Assembly: GCF_018100905.1 (NCBI RefSeq)
Contig: NZ_JAGJEG010000003.1
Coordinates: forward strand, 170,928-234,927
From: Pseudoalteromonas sp. MMG010
GTDB taxonomy: Bacteria > Pseudomonadota > Gammaproteobacteria > Enterobacterales > Alteromonadaceae
DNA length: 64,000 nt
Reading direction: 5' to 3'
Part shown: piece after piece, positions 27,384-37,551 of the stretch
Position numbering within the stretch: the stretch's first letter is position 1
Layout: every line of letters starts with the position of its first letter
The notes under the pieces: generated by a model
Told to the model about the DNA's origin: nothing
What the model saw: the letters and a program-made list of their open reading frames with translations, nothing else
Databases searched by the model: none
Translations under genes and position numbers: made by a program

Positions 27384-30050
27384 ATGTCTGAAGTCAATAA
27401 ATTTGACGTAGACGCGCTAGAAACACAAGAGTGGTTACAAGCTCTTGAATCAGTTGTGCGTGAAGAAGGTGTTGAACGCGCTCAGTATTTACTTGAGCAA
27501 GTGTTAGAGCAAGCCCGTTTAGACGGCGTTGATATGCCAACTGGCACAACAACTAACTACGTTAATACTATTCCGGTAGATCAAGAACCAGCTTACCCTG
27601 GTGATGTAAATCTTGAGCGTCGTATTCGCTCAATTATTCGTTGGAACGCGATTATGATCGTTCTACGTGCATCGAAAAAAGATCTCGACTTAGGCGGCCA
27701 TATGGCGTCTTACCAATCATCAGCTGCATTTTATGAAGTGTGTTTTAACCACTTCTTTAAAGCACCCAATGAAGTAGACGGTGGTGACTTAGTTTATTAC
27801 CAAGGTCATATTTCTCCAGGTATCTATGCCCGCGCATTTGTTGAGGGGCGTTTAAGTGCCGCTCAGCTAGATAACTTCCGTCAAGAAGTAGATGGTAACG
27901 GTTTACCTTCATACCCACACCCTAAGTTAATGCCTGAGTTTTGGCAGTTCCCAACGGTATCTATGGGTTTAGGTCCAATTGCTTCTATTTATCAAGCTCG
28001 TTTCTTAAAATATTTAGATGGTCGTGGTCTTAAAGACACCAAAAACCAGCGCGTATATGCGTTTTTAGGTGATGGTGAAATGGATGAGCCAGAATCACGT
28101 GGTGCAATTTCGTTTGCTGCGCGTGAAAAGCTAGATAACCTATGTTACTTAATTAACTGTAACCTACAGCGCCTAGATGGCCCAGTAATGGGTAACGGTA
28201 AAATCATTCAAGAACTAGAAGGTCTGTTTAAAGGCGCTGGTTGGAATGTTATTAAAGTTGTATGGGGCAGTGGTTGGGATATTTTACTTGCAAAAGATAC
28301 CACCGGTAAGCTTTTACAATTAATGAACGAAACCATTGATGGTGATTACCAAACATATAAAGCGAAAGATGGTGCATACGTACGTGAGCATTTCTTTGGC
28401 CGTTACCCAGAAACAGCGGCATTAGTTGCCGATATGACTGATGACGAAATTTTTGCGCTTAAGCGTGGTGGTCATGAGCCATCAAAACTATACGCTGCAT
28501 TTAAAAAGGCCGAGCAAACAAACGATCGTCCTACTGTTATTCTTGCTAAAACTGTAAAAGGTTACGGCATGGGTGAAGCAGCTGAAGGTAAAAATATTGC
28601 TCACCAAGTTAAGAAAATGGACATGAGCCACGTTGAACATCTACGCGACCGCCTAGGTTTACAAGACTTAGTATCTGAGGATCAACTTAAAGATCTTCCT
28701 TACTTAGAGCTTGAAGAAGGTTCAGCTGAGTATAAATACTTACATGCTCGCCGTGATGCATTAAAAGGTTACACGCCAACGCGTATTCCTAACTTTACTG
28801 AAAAGCTACAACTACCAGAAGTATCAGCGTTTAAGCCGCTACTTGATGAGCAAAAACGTGATATATCAACCACAATGGGTTTTGTTCGCGCACTAAATAT
28901 CTTATTAAAAGATAAAGGTATTGGTAAAAATATCGTACCAATTATTGCCGATGAAGCACGTACCTTTGGTATGGAAGGTTTATTCCGTCAAATTGGTATT
29001 TACAACCCACATGGTCAAAACTATACACCACAAGACCGTGACATTGTTTCTTACTACAAAGAAGCAACTTCGGGCCAAGTATTGCAAGAAGGTATTAACG
29101 AATTAGGTGCAATGTCGTCATGGGTTGCTGCTGCAACATCATACAGCACTAACGATTTACCAATGATCCCATTCTACATTTACTACTCTATGTTTGGTTT
29201 CCAACGTGTTGGTGACATGGCATGGATGGCAGGCGATCAGCAAGCACGTGGTTTCTTATTAGGTGCTACAGCAGGTCGTACTACCCTAAACGGTGAAGGT
29301 TTACAGCACGAAGATGGTCACAGCCACATTTTGGCTAATACGGTTCCAAACTGTATTTCTTATGATCCAACTTATGCGTTTGAAGTGGCTGTTATAGTAC
29401 AAGATGGTATTCGTCGTATGTACGGTGAAGCTCAAGAAAATATTTACTACTACCTAACGTTAATGAACGAAAACTACGCTCAGCCTGCTATGCCAGAAGG
29501 CGCAGAAGAAGGTATTCGTAAAGGTATCTATAAGCTAGAAAGTTATGCAGGCAAAAAAGCCAATGTACAACTACTAAGCTCAGGTACTATCATGACTGAA
29601 GTACGTAAAGCAGCGGCTATTTTAAGTGATGATTACGGTATTGCGTCAGACGTATACTCAGTAACCTCATTTAACGAATTAACACGTGATGGCCAAGATG
29701 TTGAGCGTTTTAATATGCTTAACCCTGAAGGCGAGCAAAAAACACCATACATCACTAGCGTATTAAATGACTCGGTAACCGTTGCGGCAACCGATTACAT
29801 GAAAAACTACGCAGAGCAAGCACGTTCGTTTATACCAAGCAGCAACTACAAAGTATTAGGGACTGATGGTTACGGCCGTTCTGATAGCCGTGAAAACTTA
29901 CGTCGTCACTTTGAAGTAAATGCAGGATACGTAGTTGTCGCTACATTATCTGAACTTGCTAAACGCGGTGAAGTTGAAAAGTCAGTTGTTGTTGAAGCGC
30001 TTAAAAAGTTCAACATTGATACTAACAAACTTAACCCACTGTACGCTTAA
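27384..30050 (+). CDS. aceE: Pyruvate dehydrogenase E1 component
   Basis: An 888-residue homodimeric-type E1 that decarboxylates pyruvate on thiamine diphosphate and acetylates the E2 lipoyl group. It has the ThDP motif [13 protein letters not shown] and downstream [15 protein letters not shown]; the transketolase-like C-terminal half includes [14 protein letters not shown]. Length matches E. coli AceE. A purine-rich ribosome site (AAGGAAACCTCC) precedes the ATG. It lies 90 bp after pdhR and 11 bp before aceF. Confidence 0.97.
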   Translation: MSEVNKFDVDALETQEWLQALESVVREEGVERAQYLLEQVLEQARLDGVDMPTGTTTNYVNTIPVDQEPAYPGDVNLERRIRSIIRWNAIMIVLRASKKDLDLGGHMASYQSSAAFYEVCFNHFFKAPNEVDGGDLVYYQGHISPGIYARAFVEGRLSAAQLDNFRQEVDGNGLPSYPHPKLMPEFWQFPTVSMGLGPIASIYQARFLKYLDGRGLKDTKNQRVYAFLGDGEMDEPESRGAISFAAREKLDNLCYLINCNLQRLDGPVMGNGKIIQELEGLFKGAGWNVIKVVWGSGWDILLAKDTTGKLLQLMNETIDGDYQTYKAKDGAYVREHFFGRYPETAALVADMTDDEIFALKRGGHEPSKLYAAFKKAEQTNDRPTVILAKTVKGYGMGEAAEGKNIAHQVKKMDMSHVEHLRDRLGLQDLVSEDQLKDLPYLELEEGSAEYKYLHARRDALKGYTPTRIPNFTEKLQLPEVSAFKPLLDEQKRDISTTMGFVRALNILLKDKGIGKNIVPIIADEARTFGMEGLFRQIGIYNPHGQNYTPQDRDIVSYYKEATSGQVLQEGINELGAMSSWVAAATSYSTNDLPMIPFYIYYSMFGFQRVGDMAWMAGDQQARGFLLGATAGRTTLNGEGLQHEDGHSHILANTVPNCISYDPTYAFEVAVIVQDGIRRMYGEAQENIYYYLTLMNENYAQPAMPEGAEEGIRKGIYKLESYAGKKANVQLLSSGTIMTEVRKAAAILSDDYGIASDVYSVTSFNELTRDGQDVERFNMLNPEGEQKTPYITSVLNDSVTVAATDYMKNYAEQARSFIPSSNYKVLGTDGYGRSDSRENLRRHFEVNAGYVVVATLSELAKRGEVEKSVVVEALKKFNIDTNKLNPLYA

Positions 30051-30061
30051 GAGGTTTCGCA

Positions 30062-31948
30062 ATGACTATTGAAATTAATGTACCAGATATCGGTGGCGAT
30101 GAAGTTGAAGTGACCGAAATTCTAGTAAGTGTTGGTGATACGGTAACCGTAGATCAATCACTTTTAACTGTTGAAGGCGATAAAGCTTCAATGGAAGTAC
30201 CTGCTGCGCAAGCCGGTACAGTAAAAGAAATTAAAATCGCAGAAGGCGATACCGTTACTACCGGATCATTAATCATGATTTTTGAAGGTGAGTCGGCATC
30301 TGCTGAAGTTGCTGAGTCGGCACCTGCTCCAGCAACACAAGCAGCGCCAGCAACGACTTCTGCAACAAAAGAAGTTACAGTGCCTGATATTGGTGATGAC
30401 GAAGTTGAAGTAACCGAAGTTATGGTTGCTGTAGGCGACGTGGTTGAAGAAGAGCAATCTATCTTAAACGTTGAAGGCGATAAAGCCGCAATGGAAGTGC
30501 CTGCACCGTTTGCAGGTACTGTAAAAGAAATTAAAGTAGCCACTGGCGACAAAGTAAAAACAGGCTCATTAGTGTTTGTTTTTGAAGTTGCTAGCAGCAC
30601 CTCTGAAGCACCAAGTGCAGCAGCACCGGCTCCAGCAGCATCAGCGCCTGTTGCAGCAAGTACACAAGAAGTAAATGTACCAGACATTGGCGACGACGAA
30701 GTTGAAGTTACCGAAGTTATGGTTGTCGTAGGCGATGTGGTTGAAGAAGATCAATCAATCTTAAATGTTGAAGGTGACAAAGCGGCAATGGAAGTACCAG
30801 CGCCGTTTGCAGGTACAGTTAAAGAAATTAAAGTAGCTACTGGCGACAAAGTAAAAACAGGCTCATTAGTGTTTGTTTTTGAAGTTGCCGGAAGTGCGCC
30901 AGCTGCGGCACCCGTCGCTTCGGCTCCTGCTGCAGAAAAACCTGCACCAGCTGCGGCACCGGCTCCAGCTGCACAAACCCCAGCAAGCAACGAAAGCTTT
31001 GAAAATAACAGCGCATATGCTCATGCATCGCCTGTGGTTCGTCGTTTAGCGCGTGAGTTTGGAATTAACCTAGCTAATGTTAAAGGGTCTGGCCGTAAAA
31101 ACCGTGTAGTGAAAGAAGACGTGCAAAACTATGTTAAAAACTTAGTGAAGCAAGTTGAATCGGGTCAGTTGTCAGCGGGTAAAGGCAATGCAGGTGGTGG
31201 TGAGCTGGGGTTAATTCCTTGGCCAAAAGTAGACTTTGCTAAATTTGGCGAAGTTGAAGAGAAAAAACTATCTCGCATTCAAAAACTATCAGGTGCAAAT
31301 TTACACCGTAACTGGGTGCAAATCCCGCATGTTACACAGTTTGACGAAGCCGATATCACAAGCCTTGAAGCATTCCGTAAAGAGCAAAATGCTCTTGCTG
31401 AAAAGAAAAAGCTAGGTGTTAAAATTACGCCATTAGTATTTGTAATGAAAGCAGCCGCTAAAGCATTAGCTGACTTCCCTACATTTAACTCATCGTTATC
31501 ACAAGATGGCGAAAGCTTAATTCTTAAAAAGTACATTAATATCGGTGTGGCTGTAGATACACCAAACGGTCTGGTTGTGCCTGTATTTAAAGATGTTGAT
31601 AAAAAAGGCATTATCGAACTGTCTCGTGAGCTAATGGAAGTATCTGTTAAAGCACGTGATGGCAAGTTAACGGCATCAGATATGCAAGGTGGTTGTTTTA
31701 CTATTTCAAGTTTAGGTGGCATTGGCGGTACCGCATTTACGCCGATTGTAAATGCACCAGAAGTTGCTATTTTAGGTGTGTCTAAATCTGAAATGAAGCC
31801 AAAATGGAATGGTAAAGACTTTGAACCTAAGTTAATGGTTCCACTTTCTATGTCATACGACCATCGAGTAATTGACGGTGCATTAGCTGCACGCTTTACT
31901 GTAACGCTTGCAAGCTACATGAGCGATATTCGTCAGTTAGTCATGTAG
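30062..31948 (+). CDS. aceF: Pyruvate dehydrogenase E2 (dihydrolipoamide acetyltransferase), three lipoyl domains
   Basis: A 628-residue core subunit. Three lipoyl domains have target lysines at 41, 141 and 240 (GDKA in each), joined by Ala-Pro-rich linkers. The E1/E3-binding domain is at about 318-357 ([16 protein letters not shown]), and the catalytic domain ends with the DHRVIDGA active site. Lipoyl domains 2 and 3 are nearly identical in protein and very close in DNA, a recent duplication or gene conversion. A terminator-like hairpin follows the stop. Confidence 0.97.
   Translation: MTIEINVPDIGGDEVEVTEILVSVGDTVTVDQSLLTVEGDKASMEVPAAQAGTVKEIKIAEGDTVTTGSLIMIFEGESASAEVAESAPAPATQAAPATTSATKEVTVPDIGDDEVEVTEVMVAVGDVVEEEQSILNVEGDKAAMEVPAPFAGTVKEIKVATGDKVKTGSLVFVFEVASSTSEAPSAAAPAPAASAPVAASTQEVNVPDIGDDEVEVTEVMVVVGDVVEEDQSILNVEGDKAAMEVPAPFAGTVKEIKVATGDKVKTGSLVFVFEVAGSAPAAAPVASAPAAEKPAPAAAPAPAAQTPASNESFENNSAYAHASPVVRRLAREFGINLANVKGSGRKNRVVKEDVQNYVKNLVKQVESGQLSAGKGNAGGGELGLIPWPKVDFAKFGEVEEKKLSRIQKLSGANLHRNWVQIPHVTQFDEADITSLEAFRKEQNALAEKKKLGVKITPLVFVMKAAAKALADFPTFNSSLSQDGESLILKKYINIGVAVDTPNGLVVPVFKDVDKKGIIELSRELMEVSVKARDGKLTASDMQGGCFTISSLGGIGGTAFTPIVNAPEVAILGVSKSEMKPKWNGKDFEPKLMVPLSMSYDHRVIDGALAARFTVTLASYMSDIRQLVM
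30369..30890 (+). repeat. Direct repeat of lipoyl-domain coding DNA in aceF
   Basis: The segments at about 30369-30590 and 30668-30890 encode lipoyl domains 2 and 3 and differ at few positions. They are about 300 bp apart in phase and are separated by a variable Ala-Pro linker. Confidence 0.85.
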
Positions 31949-31974
31949 TTGACCTAGGTTAAAAAAATAGAATC

Positions 31975-32008
31975 AAATCCTAGCCAGTTGTTTTTAGCTG
32001 GGATTTTT
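31975..32008 (+). terminator. Terminator-like hairpin between aceF and lpdA
   Basis: The stem AAATCCTAGC/GCTGGGATTT (one G-U pair) with a 12-base loop runs into a short T tract. It probably reduces read-through, and the 187-bp gap leaves room for a separate lpdA promoter. Confidence 0.65.
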
Positions 32009-32135
32009 ACCATTTGCAATGATACACTCTCAGTATACTTGCAAAAATTTGTGTATTGCTCTGATTTTCTGCCTTGCAGAAACATGGCAGTTAAATTTTA
32101 GGGCATTGTCCCGTTCAAACAATTAAGGTAATAGC

Positions 32136-33560
32136 ATGAGCAACGAATTAAAAACTCAAGTTGTCGTACTAGGCGGTGGTCCTGGTGGTTATTCTGCGGC
32201 TTTCCGTGCTGCTGACTTGGGCTTAGAAGTAACATTAGTAGAATCTCGCGATACATTAGGCGGCGTATGTCTTAATGTAGGTTGTATCCCTTCAAAAGCA
32301 CTTTTGCACGTAGCTAAAGTTATTGATGATGCTGCAGAAATGTCATCGCACGGTGTTACTTTTGGTGCACCACAAATTGACCTAGATAAAATCCGTTCAT
32401 GGAAAGACTCTGTTATTGGTCAATTAACTGGCGGCTTAGACGGCATGGCTAAAATGCGTAAAGTTAAAGTTGTTTACGGTTACGGTAAATTTACTGGTAG
32501 CAACACTTTAGCGGTTGAAGGCGCTGAAGGTAATACAACGATTACTTTTGACAACGCTATTATCGCTGCAGGCTCTCAGCCAGTTAACTTGCCTTTCATC
32601 CCACAAGATGACCGTGTAATTGACTCAACAGGCGCACTAGAGCTTAAAGATGTACCTGAAAAACTACTTGTATTAGGTGGTGGTATCATTGGTCTTGAAA
32701 TGGGTACGGTTTACCGTTCATTAGGTTCAGCAATTGATGTTGTTGAATTTGCAGACCAGTTAGTACCAGCAGCTGATAAAGACGTTATCAAGATTTACCA
32801 AAAATACGTAAGCAAAAAGTTCAACGTTATGCTATCTACTAAAGTAGTGGCAGTTGAAGCGAAAGATGATGGCTTATACGTTACATTTGAAGGTAAAAAC
32901 GCACCAGCAGAACCAGTACGTTACGATAAAGTACTTGTTGCCGTTGGCCGTACACCAAATGGTAAATTACTAGATGCTGACAAAGCGGGCGTTAATGTTG
33001 ATGAGCGTGGCTTTATTAATGTTGATAAGCAACTTAAAACAAATGTTGATCACATCTTTGCCATTGGTGATATCGTTGGCCAACCTATGCTTGCGCATAA
33101 AGCGGTTCATGAAGCACATGTTGCAGCAGAAGTTATCTCTGGTCAGAAACATTTCTTTGACCCGAAATGCATTCCTTCGATTGCCTACACTGACCCTGAA
33201 ATTGCATGGGTAGGTGTGACTGAGAAAGAAGCAAAAGAGCAAGGCTTAAAAGTTGAAACTGCGGTATTCCCATGGGCAGCATCAGGGCGTGCAATTGCAT
33301 CAGCACGTACAGAAGGTCAAACTAAGCTTATCTTTGATAAAGAAAGTGGTCGTGTGATCGGTGGTGCTATGGTCGGTATTAACGCAGGCGAAATGCTTGG
33401 CGAAATTGGCTTAGCAGTAGAAATGGGCGCAGACGGTGAAGACTTAGCGCTTACTATTCATGCTCACCCAACATTGAACGAATCAATTGGTCTTGCGGCT
33501 GAAATATTTGAAGGTTCAATCACTGATTTACCAAACAAAAAAGCAGTTAAGAAAAAGTAA
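32136..33560 (+). CDS. lpdA: Dihydrolipoamide dehydrogenase (E3)
   Basis: A 474-residue FAD-dependent enzyme that reoxidises lipoyl groups of the pyruvate and 2-oxoglutarate complexes. It has the FAD motif GGGPGGYSAA, redox-active Cys45 and Cys50 in GGVCLNVGCIPSK, an NAD motif GGGIIGLEMG, the FAD AIGDIVG motif and the C-terminal HAHPTLNES with the catalytic His. A separate promoter is likely, because a hairpin precedes the gene and E3 is shared among complexes. Confidence 0.97.
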   Translation: MSNELKTQVVVLGGGPGGYSAAFRAADLGLEVTLVESRDTLGGVCLNVGCIPSKALLHVAKVIDDAAEMSSHGVTFGAPQIDLDKIRSWKDSVIGQLTGGLDGMAKMRKVKVVYGYGKFTGSNTLAVEGAEGNTTITFDNAIIAAGSQPVNLPFIPQDDRVIDSTGALELKDVPEKLLVLGGGIIGLEMGTVYRSLGSAIDVVEFADQLVPAADKDVIKIYQKYVSKKFNVMLSTKVVAVEAKDDGLYVTFEGKNAPAEPVRYDKVLVAVGRTPNGKLLDADKAGVNVDERGFINVDKQLKTNVDHIFAIGDIVGQPMLAHKAVHEAHVAAEVISGQKHFFDPKCIPSIAYTDPEIAWVGVTEKEAKEQGLKVETAVFPWAASGRAIASARTEGQTKLIFDKESGRVIGGAMVGINAGEMLGEIGLAVEMGADGEDLALTIHAHPTLNESIGLAAEIFEGSITDLPNKKAVKKK

Positions 33561-33583
33561 TTTGTACTTTTAAAGATTGTTTT

Positions 33584-33611
33584 AAAAACCCAGCATTTGC
33601 TGGGTTTTTTG
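33584..33611 (+). terminator. Terminator after lpdA
   Basis: The stem AAAACCCAGCA/TGCTGGGTTTT with a small loop is followed by a T run, about 25 bases past the stop. Confidence 0.92.
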
Positions 33612-33649
33612 TTATTTTGTATATGAGCGTTGGTTTTGTTTTTGGTTAA

Positions 33650-34444
33650 AGCTAGTGATCAAGACATTTATGCACAAAGAGACGCTTCACTAATGAGACG
33701 CTGCGCTTTAGAGTAATGATTCAGTGACTAGAAGGTGTTTTTCACTTCTCATTTACTCTCATTTTCTTCTCTTTGTGAGCATTGGTTTTTGTCTTTGGCT
33801 TTTTAAGTAATTAAGTAATTAAGTAATTAAGTGATTATTTGCACAAAGAGGCGCTTCGCTTTAGAGACGCTGCGCTTTAGAGTAGTGATTCAGTGACTGA
33901 AGGTGTTTTTCACTTCTCATTTACCCTCATTTGCTTCTCTTTGTGAGCAATGGTTTTTGTCTTTGGTTTTAAGTGATTAAAGCTAGTGATTAAGACATTT
34001 ATGCACAAAGAGACGCTTCGCTAATGAGACGCTGCGCTTTAGAGTAGTGATTCAGTGACTGAAGGTGTTTTTCACTTCTCATTTACCCTCATTTTCTTCT
34101 CTTTGTGATCATTGGCTTTTGTCTTTGGTTTTAAGTGATTAAAGCTAGTGATTAAGACATTTATGCACAAAGAGACGCTTCGCTAATGAGGCGCTGCGCT
34201 TTAGAGTAGTAACTTAGTGATTTAGGACTAGAAGGTGTTTTTCACGTCTCATTTACCCTCATTTGCTTCTCTTTGTGAGCAATGGCTTTTGTCTTTTTTT
34301 AAGTGATTCAGTGACTGAAGGTGTTTTTCACTTCTCATTTACTCTCATTTCCTTCTCTTTGTGAGCAATGGCTTTTGTCTTTTTTTAAGTGATTAAGTGA
34401 CTATTTGCACAAAGAGGCGCTTCGCTGATGAGGCGCTGCGCTTT
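33650..34444 (+). repeat. Repeat array 2 (four full units plus two partial)
   Basis: Full units start with GCACAAAGAG at about 33672, 33842, 34002 and 34165 and end in CTCTTTGTGAGCA-like sequence. A fifth copy at about 34300-34370 has lost its left half, and a sixth at 34405-34444 keeps only the left half. Several units have ACGCTTCGCTAATGAG in place of the usual ACGCTTCGCTTTAGAG. The tract AAGTAATT is repeated near 33807-33835. The array lies between the 3' ends of lpdA and the TPR gene. Confidence 0.85.
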
Positions 34445-34646
34445 ATTACAGTTTAAGCCTTAGAGTATGGCAGTTCAGCGATGTGGCTAACAAACTTATG
34501 TAAACGCCAAGAAATTTCATCTTGGATCACAAAGCTATATTTACAATTGCGTCGGGTATAGGCGATAAAGTGAAGGAAATAAAATTAATTAAATCATTGC
34601 CTTTAGCTTAAATAAAGCAAAAATTATCAGGAGGGCATGACTTTGA
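34445..34646. other. Unassigned 200-bp stretch next to array 2
   Basis: No intact gene or repeat unit. On the minus strand an open stretch without a start codon ends in SHIAELPYSKA before a stop near 34455, and a plus-strand stretch ends in IKSLPLA near 34611. Either could be a gene remnant, but I recognise neither. Confidence 0.3.
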
Positions 34647-34683
34647 TTGCAGCGCTTAGAACAACCCTTGTGGCGCTGCAATG
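34647..34683 (-). terminator. Hairpin after the TPR gene
   Basis: A perfect 10-bp stem ATTGCAGCGC/GCGCTGCAAT with a 17-base loop starts three bases after the stop codon on the minus strand. No T run follows, so it may stabilise the 3' end rather than terminate. Confidence 0.6.
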
Positions 34684-34685
34684 TT

Positions 34686-36095
34686 TTAACCTTGTTGGCG
34701 TACCAAGTTCTCTAAGGCACGAATATTGGTCACTAAATCTTGACGTTCAGGATAAGAATTAAAAGCTTTGCGTAACTGTTTTAATGCATTTGAGTAGTCT
34801 TTACTATCTATGGCTATTTGTGCCAGACCAAGCCAAGCCGATAGCTCAAATTGTGGTATAGCCTGAGCACGTACGTACATTAACCTTGCTTGAGTTAGCT
34901 GTTTTTTATTTCGATAAATACTCGCTAAGCTTAATAAGGCATCACCTAAAGTTGGGTTGATTTCTAGTGCTTTAGTTAAACTATTTACTGCGGTGCGAGT
35001 ATTACCTTGTGCCATAGCAAGCTGTGCACTGTAAACCGAAAACTGTGCCTGTTCTGGCTTTGCTAGTTTTTTTGTTATTGGTTTTGCACTACGAATGAGC
35101 GATTGGGCTAGTTGCCATTTCTGTTGAGCGACTAACCAACCTAGGGTTTGCATTGTGGTGCTGATGACTTGGCTTTGTGTATTTATTGTTTTGCTCTTTA
35201 AACTTTGTTGCAGTAATGCAACAGCTCGTTTGGCGCTACCTTTGCTCAGATGTAATTGCGCTGCCAATAAAAGGTTACTGGTATCTTTGGGGTTTAGTTT
35301 CAACGCGACTTCTATAGCACTTAATGCTTGTGCTTGGTCTTCAATTTGCAAGGCAATTTGTGAGCGCTGTAACCATAAGTCGGCATTGTTGGGGTCGGCA
35401 TTTAATAACTCCTGTAACAATACATTTGCTTGTCTTAAATCCCCCGATTCTATTAACGCAAATAGTAGTCCTTGCTGGTACTGTGCGGTATTTGGTGTGA
35501 GCATAAGGGCTTGGCGATATGCCGCAATGGCGCTCCAAGGTTTATTTTGTTGGACATGAATATAACCAAGTTGCGCATAGCTTTGTGCATCAGCTTGGCC
35601 TAGCTCTATATTGTGAATTAAGTGCTTTTGTGCCTTTTGATATTGCCCTTGTTGCATGTAAAGCAGGCTAAGTCCTTGGTGTGCTTTTATTAAGTTGGGT
35701 GACTGTTGTAAACAGCTTAAATAAGCGGCCTCTGCATCATTAAACTGTTTTAATGTGAGTAACACTTGAGCTTGTAACAAATTAAGGGCTAGGCTGTTTT
35801 TTCCGTTATTGCGGCTATTAAATAGTTCAGCAACTTGCTGATACTCACCACCTTGTAGTAAAGGCTGAAGTTGGCGTGCAAAACTACGTTCTGTAGGCTC
35901 AATTTGCACTTCGCTTGGGGAAAGTAAAGTATTATTTAGCGCCAGTTGCCAAGTTGGATCACTAGGTGTGAGAGTGACCTTTAGAGGAGGGATTGGTTGA
36001 GCTGCAACATTAAAAATGGGTAAGGCAACAACAGCTAAGCGTGTTAACAGTCGAGTGAATGAGTTTGGAGTTAAAATACGATTTATTTTTTTCAT
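34686..36095 (-). CDS. TPR-repeat protein of the TonB2-type system
   Basis: A 469-residue exported protein with an N-terminal hydrophobic signal (about 15-32) and a chain of tetratricopeptide repeats from about residue 70 to the end (for example AYLSCLQQSPNLIKAHQGL and SALNPT-type turns). It is the last gene of a six-gene TonB operon, 12 bp after tonB. In Vibrio and Shewanella TonB2-type loci a TPR protein holds the same place; its role is probably assembly or periplasmic contact, not proven here. Confidence 0.85.
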   Translation of the reverse strand: MKKINRILTPNSFTRLLTRLAVVALPIFNVAAQPIPPLKVTLTPSDPTWQLALNNTLLSPSEVQIEPTERSFARQLQPLLQGGEYQQVAELFNSRNNGKNSLALNLLQAQVLLTLKQFNDAEAAYLSCLQQSPNLIKAHQGLSLLYMQQGQYQKAQKHLIHNIELGQADAQSYAQLGYIHVQQNKPWSAIAAYRQALMLTPNTAQYQQGLLFALIESGDLRQANVLLQELLNADPNNADLWLQRSQIALQIEDQAQALSAIEVALKLNPKDTSNLLLAAQLHLSKGSAKRAVALLQQSLKSKTINTQSQVISTTMQTLGWLVAQQKWQLAQSLIRSAKPITKKLAKPEQAQFSVYSAQLAMAQGNTRTAVNSLTKALEINPTLGDALLSLASIYRNKKQLTQARLMYVRAQAIPQFELSAWLGLAQIAIDSKDYSNALKQLRKAFNSYPERQDLVTNIRALENLVRQQG

Positions 36096-36107
36096 GTTAA
36101 ATAGGCT

Positions 36108-36758
36108 TTAAGGTTTAAATTCAATAGGCCAAATAAAGCGAGTACGAACTGTTTCGCCATCTTTTTTGGGTGCAGTAAAGCGCGTTGTTTTAATAATTCT
36201 ATCTATTTCAGGTTTAAGTGAAGGGTGAGGATTCTCAAGTACTTCAATTAAGGTTAATCTGCCATTTTCATCTATAAACACATCGAGTTTTACTATAAAT
36301 GCGCCAGTACCATGACGAGTTAAGCTTTTAGGTAGTCTGGCTTTGACTGTACTCAGTGGTGTAGGCAAGGTATCAAGTTGATTTAAGCTAAATGCATCCC
36401 AGTTTATACTCATGCTCTGCCATTGTGGTGCCGCTATTACAGTGTTTGGGACATCGGGTTTTGTCACTTTAAAATTACTTTCAACTTTTATTTCGACCGC
36501 TTGAATAGCTGCCCCTGCACCTTGTATTGTTAGGCTTGGTAAAGGCTCGCTACTTTGCTGTTGACTGACAGAAGGCGGCGGCGGTGGTGGCAGTGCCACC
36601 ATAGCGACTTCGCGTACAACTACTTTATCGTCTATTACATTTTCGGCAAGTTGACCTAGCCACAGCAAGAGTAAAGCGGCGGCCAGTACACTAAGGCTGA
36701 GCATAAAAGCAAATAATGGATGCCGCTTATTTTTTGGCTGACTTATAATTGGTTGCAT
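36108..36758 (-). CDS. tonB: TonB-family energy transducer
   Basis: A 216-residue TonB protein. It has one N-terminal membrane anchor (about 15-37), a short proline-rich span (LPPPPPPS, about residue 55) and a C-terminal TonB domain with GTGAFIVKLDVFIDENGRL and a closing TRFIWPIEF. The compact linker and the TonB2-type operon suggest it works with the local ExbB/ExbD/TtpC rather than the classical TonB1 set. It starts one base after the exbD stop. Confidence 0.9.
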   Translation of the reverse strand: MQPIISQPKNKRHPLFAFMLSLSVLAAALLLLWLGQLAENVIDDKVVVREVAMVALPPPPPPSVSQQQSSEPLPSLTIQGAGAAIQAVEIKVESNFKVTKPDVPNTVIAAPQWQSMSINWDAFSLNQLDTLPTPLSTVKARLPKSLTRHGTGAFIVKLDVFIDENGRLTLIEVLENPHPSLKPEIDRIIKTTRFTAPKKDGETVRTRFIWPIEFKP

Positions 36759-36759
36759 A

Positions 36760-37164
36760 TTAAGATTTAGTTGCTAAGTTAACTTGTGTTGCGCCAGCAA
36801 GCTTGGCTTCATCGATCACCTGAACCAGTAATTCTGTAGGAACGGTTTTATCAGCTTGGATCACTACAGGTCGCTGTTGCTGCTTTAACATTTGCTCAAC
36901 ACTAGAGCGCACCCCTGCAACCCCTATTTGACTGCCGTCAAAAAAGACTTGTTGGTTATCTGTAATGGCAATAAAAATAACTTGCTGCTCTAGGCGGCTG
37001 GCCGATACGGCTTGGGGTTTATTCACCTCGACGCCACTTTCTCGCACAAATACTGTGGTAACGATAAAGAAGATGAGTAATATAAAGACCACATCAAGCA
37101 GTGGCGACATATCGATATGCTGGCCATGCTCTTGCTCGAGGCGATGTTTTAAGCGTGATTGCAT
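36760..37164 (-). CDS. exbD: ExbD biopolymer transport protein
   Basis: A 134-residue ExbD/TolR protein. A single membrane helix carries the proton-path aspartate in DMSPLLDVVFILLIFF, and the periplasmic domain follows with VVIQADKTVPTELLVQVID. It forms the motor with the ExbB protein encoded six bases upstream. Confidence 0.93.
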   Translation of the reverse strand: MQSRLKHRLEQEHGQHIDMSPLLDVVFILLIFFIVTTVFVRESGVEVNKPQAVSASRLEQQVIFIAITDNQQVFFDGSQIGVAGVRSSVEQMLKQQQRPVVIQADKTVPTELLVQVIDEAKLAGATQVNLATKS

Positions 37165-37170
37165 TTAAGC

Positions 37171-37551
37171 TTACCCCAATTGTTTATTGAGTGTATGTAA
37201 TTTCGGATTGCGCTGTGAGTAAGCTAAGTAGGCTTGGAGCAACCAAGCCGGAATAGCGCACACTAAGCCTAATTGCGTGGTGAGTAATGCATCACCAATA
37301 GCTTCACTCATCAGTTCATTGTGGCCAAGCGCCATTACTTTAAAAGTATCAAGCAAACCAACAATAGTCCCTAATAGCCCTAATAATGGCAGTGCAGCTG
37401 TTAATATAGAGCTGACTTCTTGCCAGTAGCCTTTTCGCTGAGCTTGGTATTGCTTTAAATGTAATAAATCATGAAACACCAGTTGGTACACAGCAAGCGC
37501 TAAAATAATAATGCTCCAACAAATAGGATTACTGATAAGTTGTTCAAACAC
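37171..37551 (-). CDS. exbB: Short ExbB-family protein of the TonB2-type motor
   Basis: A 126-residue MotA/TolQ/ExbB-domain protein, much shorter than classical ExbB. Membrane helices are visible near residues 8-28, 50-75 and 85-110, with LPLLGLLGTIVGLLDTF and the second conserved turn LTTQLGLVCAIPAWLL. It overlaps the TtpC gene by eight bases. The pairing of a short ExbB with a long TtpC-type ExbB is normal for this operon type. Confidence 0.92.
   Translation of the reverse strand: MFEQLISNPICWSIIILALAVYQLVFHDLLHLKQYQAQRKGYWQEVSSILTAALPLLGLLGTIVGLLDTFKVMALGHNELMSEAIGDALLTTQLGLVCAIPAWLLQAYLAYSQRNPKLHTLNKQLG

Noticed and set aside
30154..30990. Long minus-strand open frames opposite aceF
   Set aside because: They mirror the Ala-Pro-rich lipoyl domains and linkers; composition is an antisense artefact.
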